64,000 nucleotides of DNA from Bryobacterales bacterium KBS 96 (GTDB taxonomy: Bacteria > Acidobacteriota > Terriglobia > Bryobacterales > Bryobacteraceae): assembly GCA_000381625.1 (NCBI GenBank), contig KB906767.1, forward strand, positions 5,385,357 through 5,449,356, written 5' to 3'. Below are positions 18,304 through 35,611 of this stretch, one piece after another. Every line of letters starts with the position of its first letter. The first letter of the stretch is position 1. The notes under the pieces were generated by a model. The model searched no databases, had not been told where the DNA came from, and worked only from the letters and a program-made list of their open reading frames with translations. Both the position numbers and the translations under genes were made by a program.

Positions 18304-19384
18304 AGCCGTGGTGCTTGTTGGAATACTCGGGTTGAATCGCGTAACGTTTTGCGCCAACCAGGACTTTGCCGTATTGGAAGAATGGAGTCTCGCACAAATC
18401 CGCCATCTCTTGGCCGTATACGACGAGTGAATTGCGCGCCAGCCATGACGTCCCATCCGGGTCGGTAATCGTTTCGATGAGTTCGTGTGAAAGGACGTTG
18501 GCTGTTGAGTCGATCAGCGCGCCGTTTGGGCTTGGTTGTGCAACGGAACACCCGCCGACGTTCTGATATGGCTCCACTGTGTACAGCACATGGCCGACAT
18601 CGCTAAACGTCACGCTAGCGTGGAAGGCGCAGAACACAAAAGTAGCTGGGTTATCCGGCGAATAGCAGTCGGAAGTTCCAGCCATGCACACATCGGTGCC
18701 CTTCGGCAGAAACACATGAAAGATGCTGTGGTACGGCTTGTTGCCCAAAGCTCTGGCGCCCGCATGCACAATGTTCAGCAGGTCGTTATCGCTGAGTGGC
18801 GCGAGCACCGGATAAGTTAGCTGGCCGCCCTGACCCAACTGATAACGGCGAATCGCGGTAGAACCGACATATTCGTCCGTCACATGTGCAAATCCGCTCC
18901 TGCTGAAATGGCTCAAGAAGTCGGCCGGATTCCCCCAGCAACCAGGAAGACAGTTCACGTACAACGGGTTGGATTGCCCCGTGGTGACGACTGGCCCATT
19001 ATCCGGGTTCGTCAGGTCAGACGGGAAAAAGCCGGGCGCGGGTATAGTTGGCGTCTCATCTTGTTGATCGGCTTCGAAGTCTTGCACCTCGGGTGCGGGG
19101 GCCTGAGTGGGAGTGAGCGCTTCCGGCGTGCCGGATGGCGAAAGCACATCCTGGTTCGCTTTTTTGGGGGTGTTCACTCCAAGGATCTGAACTCGATAGC
19201 TGGATTTGTCGTAACTGGCGCCCTTATCCTCCGGTCCGACTTGCATCAATCGGACTCCGGGGGTTTGGGTTGCGTCTTGCTCATCTTGCGCACCAAGGCG
19301 CTGCTGCGTAAGTAGCGCCACAAAAAGCGCCGCCGGAATCACAACAAAAGCACGCCGGCCTACACTCCAAGCTCTTCCAGACAT
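18287..19384 (-). CDS. Secreted protein with HELIE motif (EXORDIUM/PHI-1-like, putative metalloprotein)
   Basis: The 365-residue protein has an N-terminal signal peptide (to about residue 33, LGAQDEQ). A Pro/Thr-rich linker of about 90 residues follows, and then a compact cysteine-containing domain. Near residue 300 is SHELIETITDPDGTSW, followed by EMADLCE and a closing HHGCVVKP. The HELxExxTDP pattern with a later Asp/Cys segment is shared, from memory, with the EXORDIUM/phosphate-induced family and related bacterial secreted proteins. The HE pair could bind metal, but the full HExxH is absent, so protease activity is only a guess. No operon partner is evident. Confidence 0.5.
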   Translation of the reverse strand: MSGRAWSVGRRAFVVIPAALFVALLTQQRLGAQDEQDATQTPGVRLMQVGPEDKGASYDKSSYRVQILGVNTPKKANQDVLSPSGTPEALTPTQAPAPEVQDFEADQQDETPTIPAPGFFPSDLTNPDNGPVVTTGQSNPLYVNCLPGCWGNPADFLSHFSRSGFAHVTDEYVGSTAIRRYQLGQGGQLTYPVLAPLSDNDLLNIVHAGARALGNKPYHSIFHVFLPKGTDVCMAGTSDCYSPDNPATFVFCAFHASVTFSDVGHVLYTVEPYQNVGGCSVAQPSPNGALIDSTANVLSHELIETITDPDGTSWLARNSLVVYGQEMADLCETPFFQYGKVLVGAKRYAIQPEYSNKHHGCVVKP

Positions 19385-19522
19385 GGTAGTGAAATCCTCC
19401 TGATGTACTAGTCCTGTTTAACAGCCCATTGAATATAGGGCATCTCAGACGATCGGTCAATACACCGCAAGAGAGTTAGTTTGTATATGTAGCTGAGTTA
19501 GTTTTTCACGGGGCACGCAGAA

Positions 19523-20506
19523 TTACGAGTGCCCCAGCACCTTATGGGGCCGGTACACTTCGTCGAGCGCCTTTAATTCGTCTTCGTCCAGCGTGATCTC
19601 CGTCGCCTTCACGGCGTCCGCCAAGTGCTGCATTTTGGTTGCGCCGATAATCGGCGATGTAATGCCCGGCTGCTGCAGGACCCAGGCAAGCGCAATCTGC
19701 GCGTTGGACACACCTCGCTGCTGCGCGATTTTCCCGACGCGATTGACCACTTCGAAATCAGAATCGTCGTAGTACATCGTCTGGGCGTATTCGTCAGTAC
19801 GGGCACGGGCGGTGGAGCCGTAGTCCTCCTTGCGCCGGTTGCCTGCGAGAAAACCCCGCGCCAAGGGGCTCCACGGAATGATGCCGATGCCTTCTTCCTC
19901 GCATAGAGGAATCATCTCCCGCTCCTCTTCCCGATAGATCAGGTTGTAGTGGTTCTGCATGGTGACGAACCGGGTCAGACCCATCAAATCGGCTGTATAG
20001 AGCATCTTTGCGAACTGCCACGCAAACATGGAAGATGCCCCGATATAAAGCGCTTTGCCGGCCAAGACTATCTCGTGAAGAGCTTCGAGCGTTTCCTCGA
20101 TTGGCGTCGAATAGTCGAATCGGTGAATCTGATACAAATCGACATAATCCATTTGTAGCCGGCGCAAACTGTCGTCAATGGCATGCATGATGTGCTTGCG
20201 CGAGAGGCCCCGCTGGTTAGGATCGTCGCCCATCGCGTTGAAAACCTTCGTGGCCACAACCACTTTGTCGCGCGAGGGGCCGAGGTCCTTGAGCGCCCTG
20301 CCGAGGACCTCCTCGCTTGCGCCAAGCGAATAAACGTCGGCTGTGTCGAAGAAATTGATCCCGAGGTCGAGAGCACGTTGAATGAACGGGCGGCTTTCCT
20401 CCTCTTCCAGAATCCATTCGCGCCACTTTTTGGAGCCATAGGTCATGGCGCCGAGGCAAAGCCGGGACACTTTCAGCCCGGTAGATCCGAGATTGACGTA
20501 TTCCAT
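19523..20506 (-). CDS. Aldo/keto reductase
   Basis: The 327-residue TIM-barrel NADPH oxidoreductase has a complete AKR catalytic tetrad: D54 and Y59 (FFDTADVYS), K87 (VVVATKVF) and H128 (LYQIHRFDYS). C-terminal cofactor-binding residues follow in SPIIGATKMQHL. I place the start at ATG 20506, because MEYVNLGSTGLKVSRLCLGAM is the conserved opening; the frame extends 34 codons further upstream without similarity to the family. It belongs to the AKR11/YajO-like group acting on aldehydes and ketones; the physiological substrate is not deducible. Confidence 0.87.
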   Translation of the reverse strand: MEYVNLGSTGLKVSRLCLGAMTYGSKKWREWILEEEESRPFIQRALDLGINFFDTADVYSLGASEEVLGRALKDLGPSRDKVVVATKVFNAMGDDPNQRGLSRKHIMHAIDDSLRRLQMDYVDLYQIHRFDYSTPIEETLEALHEIVLAGKALYIGASSMFAWQFAKMLYTADLMGLTRFVTMQNHYNLIYREEEREMIPLCEEEGIGIIPWSPLARGFLAGNRRKEDYGSTARARTDEYAQTMYYDDSDFEVVNRVGKIAQQRGVSNAQIALAWVLQQPGITSPIIGATKMQHLADAVKATEITLDEDELKALDEVYRPHKVLGHS

Positions 20507-20594
20507 ACGGACAATTAGATCGTTTCGGGAGCAAGATCGGTCTTGATTCGTGGCGTTTGGGCGCATCTGCGTGGCTTGCGGACCAGGTTGCATT

Positions 20595-20623
20595 TTGGCC
20601 CGGGGCAAGCGCCCGATTATGCT
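20595..20623 (+). promoter_or_regulatory. Candidate sigma-70 promoter of the tRNA-tuf cluster
   Basis: TTGGCC (20595-20600) and TATGCT (20618-20623) are separated by exactly 17 bases. Each matches its consensus at four of six positions. The distance to the tRNA-Tyr 5' end is about 145 bases, so a leader would be removed by RNase P. The region from here to 20769 contains no gene. Confidence 0.35.
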
Positions 20624-20769
20624 ATCCTCACGAAAGAAGGCTCAGGGGAGTTCTCCGTGTTTTTGCGCGAGAGTCCCGCGTCGGCGGTGCATCTCACTTC
20701 GGCTCAATTATTTGAGTTGGTCTTTTGGGAGCGTTGGTTTTCAACCGCCGGCACGTCTTTTTCAGAGTT

Positions 20770-20858
20770 GGACAGGTGGGTGAGTGGTTAAAGCCAGCAG
20801 ACTGTAAATCTGCCCGCCCTTGCGGCGTACGAAGGTTCGAATCCTTCCCTGTCCACCA
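20770..20858 (+). tRNA. tRNA-Tyr (GTA)
   Basis: A class II tRNA with acceptor arms GGACAGG and CCTGTCC, anticodon GTA at 20804-20806 and a long variable arm (GCCCGCCCTTGCGGC region). The T arm is GAAGG-TTCGAATC-CTTC. The discriminator A and an encoded CCA end at 20858. It is the first gene of the tRNA-tuf cluster. Confidence 0.96.
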
Positions 20859-20904
20859 GCCTTGGAGCGATCTCTAATCGGATGAGCTTCGGGGAATGAA
20901 GCGG

Positions 20905-20980
<76 letters not shown>

Positions 20981-21045
20981 GATAATTGCCGGGATAAACA
21001 GCCCGCCAGGAACTTGATGGCCTGGGTGTAGAAGGACAGACGACG

Positions 21046-22233
21046 ATGGCGAAAGAAAAATTTGATCGGAGCAAGCCGCACGTCAATATCGGGACGATCG
21101 GGCACATCGACCACGGGAAGACGACTTTAACGGCGGCGATTACGAAGACGCTGGCGAAGCACAACCCGAAGGTGAAGTTCCGGGACTTCGCCTCGATCGA
21201 CAACGCGCCGGAAGAGAAGGCGCGTGGAATCACGATCGCGGTGTCGCACGTGGAGTACGAGACGGCGAACCGGCACTATGCGCACGTGGATTGTCCGGGG
21301 CACGCCGACTATATCAAGAACATGATCACGGGCGCAGCGCAGATGGACGGCGCGATTCTGGTGGTGGCGGCGACGGACGGACCGATGCCGCAGACGCGCG
21401 AGCACATACTGCTGGCGCGGCAGGTGGGCGTGCCGTACATCGTGGTGGCGCTGAACAAAGTGGACATGGTGGACGACGCCGAGTTGCTTGAGCTGGTGGA
21501 GCTGGAAGTGCGGGAGCTGCTGAAGAGCTACCAGTTTCCGGGCGACGATCTGCCGGTGGTGCGAGTGAGCGCGCTGGGAGCGTTGAACGGCGACGAGAAG
21601 TGGGAAAAGGCGATCGACGAGCTGATGGAGAAGGTCGACGAGTACATTCCGGTGCCGGAGCGTGCGATCGACAAGCCGTTCATCATGCCGATTGAAGACA
21701 TATTCTCGATCCAGGGGCGCGGCACGGTGGTGACGGGGCGCATCGAGCGGGGCATTGCGAAGGTGGGCGACGACATGGAGATTGTCGGGTTCCGCGACAC
21801 GCGGAAGACGGTGATCACGGGCGTCGAGATGTTCAAGAAGCTGCTGGACGAAGGGCGCGCGGGCGACAACGTGGGCTTGCTGCTGCGCGGCATTGAAAAG
21901 ACCGACGTGGAGCGCGGGCAGGTGATTGCGAAGCCGGGCTCGATCAAGCCGCACCGGAAGTTCAAGGGCGAAGTCTACGTGCTGTCGAAGGATGAAGGCG
22001 GGCGGCACACACCGTTTTTCAAGGGCTATCGTCCGCAGTTCTACTTCCGGACGACGGACGTGACGGGAGTGGCGACGCTGCCGGAAGGCATGGAGATGGT
22101 GATGCCGGGCGATAACGTGACGCTCGAAGTGGAGCTGATCACGCCGGTGGCCATGGACAAGGGACTGCGCTTCGCGATCCGCGAAGGCGGCCGGACGGTG
22201 GGCGCCGGAACGGTGACCGACATCGTCGAATAG
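21046..22233 (+). CDS. tuf: Elongation factor Tu
   Basis: The 395-residue GTPase delivers aminoacyl-tRNA to the ribosome. Its G1 motif is [10 protein letters not shown] near residues 18-27, its G3 motif DCPGHADY and its G4 motif NKVDM. The remaining two beta-barrel domains are intact, ending [19 protein letters not shown] just upstream of the ATG is a good ribosome-binding site. Codons end strongly in G (GTG, CTG, GCG, CGG) compared with the C-ending preference of rpoB and rpoC, so the antisense frame happens to stay open for long stretches. It is co-oriented with the tRNAs and the ribosomal genes. Confidence 0.98.
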   Translation: MAKEKFDRSKPHVNIGTIGHIDHGKTTLTAAITKTLAKHNPKVKFRDFASIDNAPEEKARGITIAVSHVEYETANRHYAHVDCPGHADYIKNMITGAAQMDGAILVVAATDGPMPQTREHILLARQVGVPYIVVALNKVDMVDDAELLELVELEVRELLKSYQFPGDDLPVVRVSALGALNGDEKWEKAIDELMEKVDEYIPVPERAIDKPFIMPIEDIFSIQGRGTVVTGRIERGIAKVGDDMEIVGFRDTRKTVITGVEMFKKLLDEGRAGDNVGLLLRGIEKTDVERGQVIAKPGSIKPHRKFKGEVYVLSKDEGGRHTPFFKGYRPQFYFRTTDVTGVATLPEGMEMVMPGDNVTLEVELITPVAMDKGLRFAIREGGRTVGAGTVTDIVE

Positions 22234-22238
22234 TGTGG

Positions 22239-22257
22239 GGGCGAGACAGCCTCGCCC
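22239..22257. repeat. Intergenic palindrome after tuf
   Basis: GGGCGAG-ACAGC-CTCGCCC forms a seven-base-pair hairpin with a five-base loop, directly after the tuf stop. No T-run follows, so it is not a classical terminator. Palindromes of similar style, in CCTCGCCC or GGGCATGCCC form, recur at 49018-49033 and 63186-63199. Confidence 0.45.
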
Positions 22258-22280
22258 GCTAGTCAGGAAGGAAACGAATT

Positions 22281-22433
22281 ATGCCGCGCGAGATTATTCA
22301 ATTACAGTGCAACGAATGCAAGCGTCGGAACTACAGCAATACGAAGAACAAAAAGACGACTACCGAGCGCCTTGAGTTCAAGAAGTTCTGCCCGTTCTGC
22401 CGTAAGCATCAGCCGCACCGAGAGACCAAGTAA
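22281..22433 (+). CDS. rpmG: 50S ribosomal protein L33 (zinc-binding form)
   Basis: The 50-residue frame [20 protein letters not shown] and onward is L33. C10-x2-C13 and C37-x2-C40 make it the four-cysteine, zinc-binding C+ type. AGGAAGGAAACG upstream supplies the ribosome-binding site. It lies between tuf and tRNA-Trp, the conserved bacterial order. Confidence 0.97.
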   Translation: MPREIIQLQCNECKRRNYSNTKNKKTTTERLEFKKFCPFCRKHQPHRETK

Positions 22434-22516
22434 AATTGCTTCCGTGAAATCTGGCGGCCCTCTTGTTGGCCGTCGGCGATTAGGCCGTTGTTCTGGTAGT
22501 CTGTAAGTGAAGTGCT

Positions 22517-22592
22517 AGGGGCATAGGTTTAACGGCTAGACCAGCGGTCTCCAAAACCGCGAGTGGGGGTTCGAATCCCTCTGCCCCTGCCA
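22517..22592 (+). tRNA. tRNA-Trp (CCA)
   Basis: Acceptor arms AGGGGCA and TGCCCCT pair fully. The anticodon CCA is at 22551-22553 in the loop CTCCAAA closed by GCGGT/ACCGC. The T loop is TTCGAATC, followed by discriminator G and an encoded CCA to 22592. It sits between rpmG and secE as usual. Confidence 0.96.
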
Positions 22593-22703
22593 TCCCCATC
22601 TTTCCCCTGAAATACTGGAGAGGGTGAGAGTAGCGCTGGAGTCCGCCCCGCGGTCCGGCGTTGCATTTGGGTGTTCATACGATTTTTAGGAAAGAGTAAG
22701 ACA

Positions 22704-22931
22704 ATGGAATTAGAAAAGCCGCGGGAAGGGAACTGGAGAGTCCGGACCAGGGACTACATCGAGGACGTGCAGTCGGAGATGAAGCGCGTGTCCTGGCCGA
22801 CTTGGCCCCAGGTTCGATCGACTACCATCGTGGTGATCATTTCTACATTTCTACTGTCCGGCTATTTTTTCGTCGTCGATTTTGTGTGCAATTCAATCAT
22901 TACAAGGATCATCGACCTCTTCACGAAGTGA
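22704..22931 (+). CDS. secE: Preprotein translocase subunit SecE
   Basis: The 75-residue single-pass protein stabilises SecY in the inner-membrane translocon. The amphipathic segment VQSEMKRVSWPTWPQVRSTT is the SecE signature. It is followed by one transmembrane helix (IVVIISTFLLSGYFFVVDF). I prefer ATG 22704 (MELEKP); GTG 22671 would add 11 residues. It is followed 22 bp later by nusG. Confidence 0.95.
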   Translation: MELEKPREGNWRVRTRDYIEDVQSEMKRVSWPTWPQVRSTTIVVIISTFLLSGYFFVVDFVCNSIITRIIDLFTK

Positions 22932-22953
22932 TCGGGAAGGAAAGTTGAGAGGC

Positions 22954-23616
22954 ATGGCTGACGAAACTTTGGACAACGGGGAACCCGAGCAGTTGGAGAC
23001 AACGGACGAGGGCGCGCTGGCGTCCACCGAGACAGCCACCGGCGATGTCCCGATTCCTGCGGCGGATGAGACGGGAGATCCGGCCACCACGATGCATTGG
23101 TACATTGTTCATGCATACTCGGGATTTGAGAATAAGGTGGCCGAATCGTTGCGCGGCCGTGCGCAGGCGTTCGGTTTTGCATCCCGGGTCGGACAAATCC
23201 TGATTCCCACGGAAGAAGTGATAGAACTGCGCAATGGAAAGAAGGTCACCAGCAAACGGCTCCTTTATCCCGGCTATGTTCTGGTGGAGATGGAGATGGA
23301 CGATGAGCTCTGGCACGCCGTCAAGTCCACGCCCCGGGTGACCGGGTTCGTCGGCGGAGGAACCAAACCCGTGCCGCTGACGGCCGATGAAGTGAATGCG
23401 GTCCTCTATCGGCAGCAGTCAAGCGCGGAACGCCCGCGGCCGAAGCTTACGTTTGAAAAGAACGAGACCGTCAAAATTGTCGACGGGCCTTTCACAAACT
23501 TCTCCGGCAAGGTCGACGAGGTCAACACCGACCGCAATACGCTGCGCGTCATGGTGACGATCTTCGGACGCTCGACTCCGGTGGAACTGGATTTCCTGCA
23601 GGTCGAAAAAATATAA
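22954..23616 (+). CDS. nusG: Transcription termination/antitermination protein NusG
   Basis: The 220-residue product has the NGN domain from about residue 47 (MHWYIVHAYSGFENKVAESL) through PGYVLVEMEMDDELW. The C-terminal KOW domain has GPFTNFSGKVDEVN. It bridges RNA polymerase to Rho or to ribosomal protein S10. About 46 acidic, Thr/Glu-rich residues precede the NGN domain. That extension is absent from E. coli NusG but common in other phyla. ATG 22954 follows a purine-rich GGGAAGGAAAG; an internal ATG at the MHWYIV position is an alternative start. Confidence 0.95.
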   Translation: MADETLDNGEPEQLETTDEGALASTETATGDVPIPAADETGDPATTMHWYIVHAYSGFENKVAESLRGRAQAFGFASRVGQILIPTEEVIELRNGKKVTSKRLLYPGYVLVEMEMDDELWHAVKSTPRVTGFVGGGTKPVPLTADEVNAVLYRQQSSAERPRPKLTFEKNETVKIVDGPFTNFSGKVDEVNTDRNTLRVMVTIFGRSTPVELDFLQVEKI

Positions 23617-23654
23617 GCGAGGGCCCGGCTTGCGGGCACATACGGTGAATAGAA

Positions 23655-24095
23655 ATGGCTAAGAAGGTTACTGCTCAGGTTAAGTTGCAAATCCCGGCCG
23701 GCAAGGCGACGCCGGCGCCCCCCGTAGGCACCGCCCTCGGACCCCAGGGCGTGAACATCATGGAATTCTGCAAGGCGTTCAACGCAAAAACGTCGGCAAA
23801 AGACCAGGAGGGGTTGATCATTCCGGTTGTGATTACGATCTATTCGGATCGCTCGTTCACGTTCATCACCAAAACTCCGCCTGTTGCCATCCTGGTAAAG
23901 CGAGCCGTGAGTCTGGCGAAGGGATCGGCCGAGCCGAACAAGAATAAGGTCGGGACGATCACCGAAGAGCAGATCGAGGAAATTGCCAAGCTCAAGATGC
24001 CCGATCTCAACTGCTTTACGATCGAAGCGGCCGTCGCCCAGGTGAAGGGCGCATGCCGCAGCATGGGCGTGGACGTGGAAGTGAAAGTGGCCTGA
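23655..24095 (+). CDS. rplK: 50S ribosomal protein L11
   Basis: The 146-residue protein carries the L11 signatures [20 protein letters not shown] at the N-terminus and the C-terminal rRNA-binding domain [20 protein letters not shown]. It forms the GTPase-associated centre on 23S rRNA. It lies 38 bp after nusG. An unusually long 543-bp gap, instead of the normal tight junction, separates it from rplA. Confidence 0.98.
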   Translation: MAKKVTAQVKLQIPAGKATPAPPVGTALGPQGVNIMEFCKAFNAKTSAKDQEGLIIPVVITIYSDRSFTFITKTPPVAILVKRAVSLAKGSAEPNKNKVGTITEEQIEEIAKLKMPDLNCFTIEAAVAQVKGACRSMGVDVEVKVA

Positions 24096-24638
24096 CGGCC
24101 GCTTCAGACTGCTGCATTTTCCAAATCCAGCAAGCGTGAGGGATTGACCACGGCCCTGTGGGCTACCAAGTGTTGAAGATGCTGGCTCCTGGGGCCGCAA
24201 GGATCGGATGAAGATGTCCGGTTACCGGCGCCGAACCGCGGCTGTAAAGGAGCGGACTGTTTATCGGACGCCTTCAACGGAGTTTTGTGCAAAGATTGCC
24301 GGGGGCGCCCTCGGAATCTACCTCCAGTCGGCACACAATCCCGCCCCCCGCAAACCAAAGAAACCAGACGGCAATGCACGAAAATGCGCGGCCTTCAGCC
24401 AAGCTTCCGAAGCGAATCTCGATTTTACCGGATATTTCCACTTTCGTCGGCGCGATTGCGCGATCCTGGGCATCCCTTCGAGGGGATTCTGTAACAGGTG
24501 ACGATTTGGCACATCGCCGAATTGGCGCCGCGGAAGGTTGCAAGGCGTCTGTAGCTTTGCTACAGTGATGTTTTAGCACTCCACCTTGGGAGGCGAGAGC
24601 GCGATTGTGCCGCTCTTGCCGTTTGGACCAGTCATATT
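24096..24638 (+). other. Long rplK-rplA spacer, probable structured leader
   Basis: These 543 bases have no convincing coding frame; the open frames present lack protein-like composition and have no ribosome-binding site. The spacer contains short inverted repeats, including CTGTAGC-TTT-GCTACAG near the 3' end (24547-24565 region) and a CCGGTT/AACCG pairing around 24218-24240. A regulatory RNA, an internal promoter or an L1-binding leader are all possible; I cannot decide among them. Confidence 0.4.
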
Positions 24639-25346
24639 ATGAGTCAAAAGCCCGGTAAGAAGTATACTGCCGCGGCGAATCAGGTTGAAGCCCGGCCCTA
24701 TTCGCTGGGCGATGCCGTTTCGCTCGTTCAAAAAATTAAGTTCTCCAAGTTTGATGAGACGGTCGAGGTGCATTTGCGCCTGGGCGTTGACCCGAAGCAC
24801 GCGGATCAGATGGTCCGCGGCACGGTGGTTCTTCCTAACGGACTCGGCAGATCGAAGCGTGTTCTCGTCATTGCTTCCGGCGACAAACTTCGCGAAGCTC
24901 AGGAGAACGGAGCGGATATCGTCGGGGGCGAAGAAATCGTTGCGAAAATCCAGCAGGAAGGCTGGATCGATTACGACGCGGTAATCTCCACGCCGGATAT
25001 GATGCGTTCGGTAGGCCGGCTTGGGAAGGTGCTGGGACCTCGCGGTCTCATGCCGAATCCGAAGACTGGCACCGTGACGACGGATGTCGCAAAGGCAATC
25101 CAGGAAATCAAAGCTGGTAAGGTCGAGTTTCGCGTGGACAAAACAGGCGTAGTTCATGCGCCGGTCGGAAAAGTGAGCTTTGCAAACGAGAAACTGCTCG
25201 AGAATGCGAGCAGCCTCATCCAGGCGGTGATTAAGGCGAAGCCTTCCGCCGCGAAGGGCAAGTACGTCAAGAGCGCGACGATCTGCTCGACGATGGGGCC
25301 GGGCGTTGCACTGGACGTGACGGTAATGAACGTCAAGACCGTATAG
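24639..25346 (+). CDS. rplA: 50S ribosomal protein L1
   Basis: The 235-residue L1-stalk protein carries the family signature in [20 protein letters not shown] and the closing [16 protein letters not shown]. In many bacteria it also represses its own operon by binding the leader mRNA. Here the long spacer just upstream is the natural place to look for such a site. It is followed 24 bp later by rplJ. Confidence 0.98.
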   Translation: MSQKPGKKYTAAANQVEARPYSLGDAVSLVQKIKFSKFDETVEVHLRLGVDPKHADQMVRGTVVLPNGLGRSKRVLVIASGDKLREAQENGADIVGGEEIVAKIQQEGWIDYDAVISTPDMMRSVGRLGKVLGPRGLMPNPKTGTVTTDVAKAIQEIKAGKVEFRVDKTGVVHAPVGKVSFANEKLLENASSLIQAVIKAKPSAAKGKYVKSATICSTMGPGVALDVTVMNVKTV

Positions 25347-25370
25347 CGCGGAGAGCGGGGCATCTGGCGA

Positions 25371-25898
25371 ATGAAAAATAGAGATGAAAAGCGTAAAGAT
25401 TTTGAAGACCTCAAGAAAAAGCTCGAGGAGAATGCCAATATCTTCGTGACCAGCTTTGAAAAGCTGACGGTGGCACAGGATTTTGAGCTCCGCAAAGTGG
25501 TGCGTGACGCGGGCGGTCAGTACAAGGTCGTCAAGAACAACGTTGCGCAGAAGGCGACGGAAGGCACTCCGGTCGAGCCGCTTCTGGCGGAAGTGAGAGG
25601 GATGACATCTCTCGCGTTCACCTCGGGCGATCCGGTCGCGCTCGCGAAGGCGCTAACGAACTATGCGCGCGTTAATTCGCAGTTCACCTTCAAAGCGGGC
25701 ATGGTCGAGGGTCGCGTAATCGATCTCCAGGGGATCGGAGATCTGGCGACGTTGCCGGCCAAGGAAGATCTTTACGCAAAACTTCTGTTCTTGATCAACG
25801 CATCGGCGCAGCGCCTGGTGACGGCAATCAACGGTGTAGGCAGAAACCTGGCCGTTGTGTTGGATCAGGGTGTGAAGGAAAACAAGTTCAAGCAGTAG
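25371..25898 (+). CDS. rplJ: 50S ribosomal protein L10
   Basis: The 175-residue stalk-base protein has the N-terminal rRNA-binding domain (FVTSFEKLTVAQDFELRKVV, VVKNNVAQKA) and a C-terminal helix for L7/L12 dimers (LYAKLLFLINASAQRLVTAI). A further LAVVLDQGVKENKFKQ tail ends the protein. The start ATG 25371 gives the usual length, with a short polar extension MKNRDEKRKDFEDL. It is translated just ahead of rplL, 86 bp away. Confidence 0.97.
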   Translation: MKNRDEKRKDFEDLKKKLEENANIFVTSFEKLTVAQDFELRKVVRDAGGQYKVVKNNVAQKATEGTPVEPLLAEVRGMTSLAFTSGDPVALAKALTNYARVNSQFTFKAGMVEGRVIDLQGIGDLATLPAKEDLYAKLLFLINASAQRLVTAINGVGRNLAVVLDQGVKENKFKQ

Positions 25899-25984
25899 TC
25901 GCTGCTCGATGAGTCCATGTTTGGCGGGGTGATCCGCCATCAAGCAGGGAATAGTTATTTAACGGAGTCACAGGAAACGAAAAA

Positions 25985-26365
25985 ATGGCGGATATCAACG
26001 CAATTGCTGAACAGATTGAAGGATTGACGCTGCTCGAAGCGTCCCAGCTCGTAAAGTTGCTCGAAGAGAAACTGGGTGTCTCGGCGGCGGCGGCCTCGGT
26101 CGCTGTAGCGGCCCCGGCGGGCGGTGGCGCGGCGGCGGCCCCGGTGGAAGAGAAGACCGAGTTTGCCGTGGTTCTCACTGCTGTGGGAGCCAATAAGATC
26201 AACGTTATCAAGGTTGTACGTGAAGTCACCAGCCTGGGGCTAAAGGAAGCCAAGGATCTGGTCGACGGAGCCCCGAAGACCGTGAAAGAAGGCGTCAATA
26301 AGGACGAAGCCGAAACCATCCGGAAGAAATTCACGGACGCCGGCGCCACCGTCGAGGTGAAGTAG
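25985..26365 (+). CDS. rplL: 50S ribosomal protein L7/L12
   Basis: The 126-residue protein has an N-terminal dimerisation domain ([20 protein letters not shown]), an Ala/Gly-rich hinge ([16 protein letters not shown]) and the factor-binding C-terminal domain ([33 protein letters not shown]). It recruits translational GTPases. AGGAAACG precedes the ATG. A terminator-like hairpin lies 136 bp downstream, ahead of rpoB. Confidence 0.98.
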   Translation: MADINAIAEQIEGLTLLEASQLVKLLEEKLGVSAAAASVAVAAPAGGGAAAAPVEEKTEFAVVLTAVGANKINVIKVVREVTSLGLKEAKDLVDGAPKTVKEGVNKDEAETIRKKFTDAGATVEVK

Positions 26366-26840
26366 GTTAGGGCGCGGTTCCGTTACGACTCCCGCGGGTG
26401 GTGTCATTTGACGTCCCCCGCGGAAGTTTGTTACTCTTGTGTGTGACGTCTCACCGGAGCGTTCCGGAATCGCCTCGTGATTTTAGCGTCTTTGCAATTT
26501 TCCCGCTGGTACCCTGCGGCCCAGCGGGCTTTTGGCGTGTCCGAAGAATTCTCTGACCGCCGGTGTGGTAGGCTGGTGATAACCGCCTGTTTGCAGGCTC
26601 GCCTTTTGTTTGTACCCCGAGTATTCGTTATCCCAAAGCTTTCGACCATTCCATCGTTTCCCGTGTGGCGCGGCAATCCGCGCCGTGCAAGCGTTTGCGG
26701 GACGGCTTCCAGCGCCGCCGCGGACGAACCGGGCCGTCAGGCCCTTTCGGGCTCACGACCCGATGTTAACGAGATAGAGTAGGCGCTCCGGACAGCGTCG
26801 CCCAAGTTTTTGCCGTCGGTTTCCAAAGGAACAAGCGTAG
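26366..26840 (+). promoter_or_regulatory. rplL-rpoB intergenic leader
   Basis: These 475 bases separate the ribosomal genes from rpoB and hold no convincing coding frame. Two strong inverted repeats are visible: CCGCGGG/CCCGCGG at 26392-26423, and the hairpin with a T-run at 26502-26533. A further G/C-rich set, GGGCC-GTCA-GGCCC, lies near 26730-26760. In many bacteria this junction holds an attenuator and an rpoB promoter that uncouple polymerase from ribosome synthesis; that role is inferred here. AAAGGAAC precedes the rpoB ATG. Confidence 0.5.
26502..26533 (+). terminator. Terminator-like hairpin between rplL and rpoB (attenuator candidate)
   Basis: CCCGCTGG (26502-26509) pairs perfectly with CCAGCGGG (26521-26528) across an 11-base loop. 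CTTTTGG follows. The T-run is short, which suits partial termination, so most transcripts would stop after rplL while some read into rpoB. Confidence 0.55.
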
Positions 26841-31142
<4,302 letters not shown>

Positions 31143-31242
31143 GCGCTGTGCAGTATGTGTGGAGCAGGGGACCGGGAGCCGCCGAGGGCTTCCACCTCTG
31201 CTGTTTTGTGGGTTTGGCGAAAGGTAAATTAAGGAATCATTC

Positions 31243-35475
<4,233 letters not shown>

Positions 35476-35500
35476 GCGCCAGACCCGATACCAACACAAG

Positions 35501-35530
35501 AAAAGCGGCTTCGATAGGAGCCGCTTTTTT
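35501..35530 (+). terminator. Intrinsic terminator of the rpoBC operon
   Basis: AAAAGCGGCT (35501-35510) and AGCCGCTTTTTT (35519-35530) form a perfect stem across an eight-base loop with an uninterrupted T-run. It lies 26 bases after the rpoC stop. Confidence 0.95.
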
Positions 35531-35611
35531 ACTTGCCGTAGATTGAATTTGGGCCGCTCCTTTGGCGGAACTCCCTCACGCCTGTTTGCCCGCCGCTTTG
35601 AAATCCAAACT

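Noticed and set aside
21127-22008. Long minus-strand open frame (293 aa) inside tuf
   Set aside because: It is the mirror of the strongly G-ending codons of tuf. The translation is Arg/His/Val-rich without any domain, and tuf itself is certain.
24180-24300. Possible cobalamin-type or other known riboswitch in the rplK-rplA spacer
   Set aside because: I looked for the conserved boxes of common riboswitch classes and could not place them; the region has inverted repeats but no match I can defend.
24208-24568. Overlapping open frames in the rplK-rplA spacer
   Set aside because: Several frames are open at once, none has a ribosome-binding site, and the translations are low in hydrophobic periodicity and unlike any ribosomal protein.
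26477-26782. 101-aa open frame between rplL and rpoB
   Set aside because: It spans the terminator-like hairpin and other inverted repeats and has a biased Arg/Ser-rich translation; a structured leader is the better explanation.
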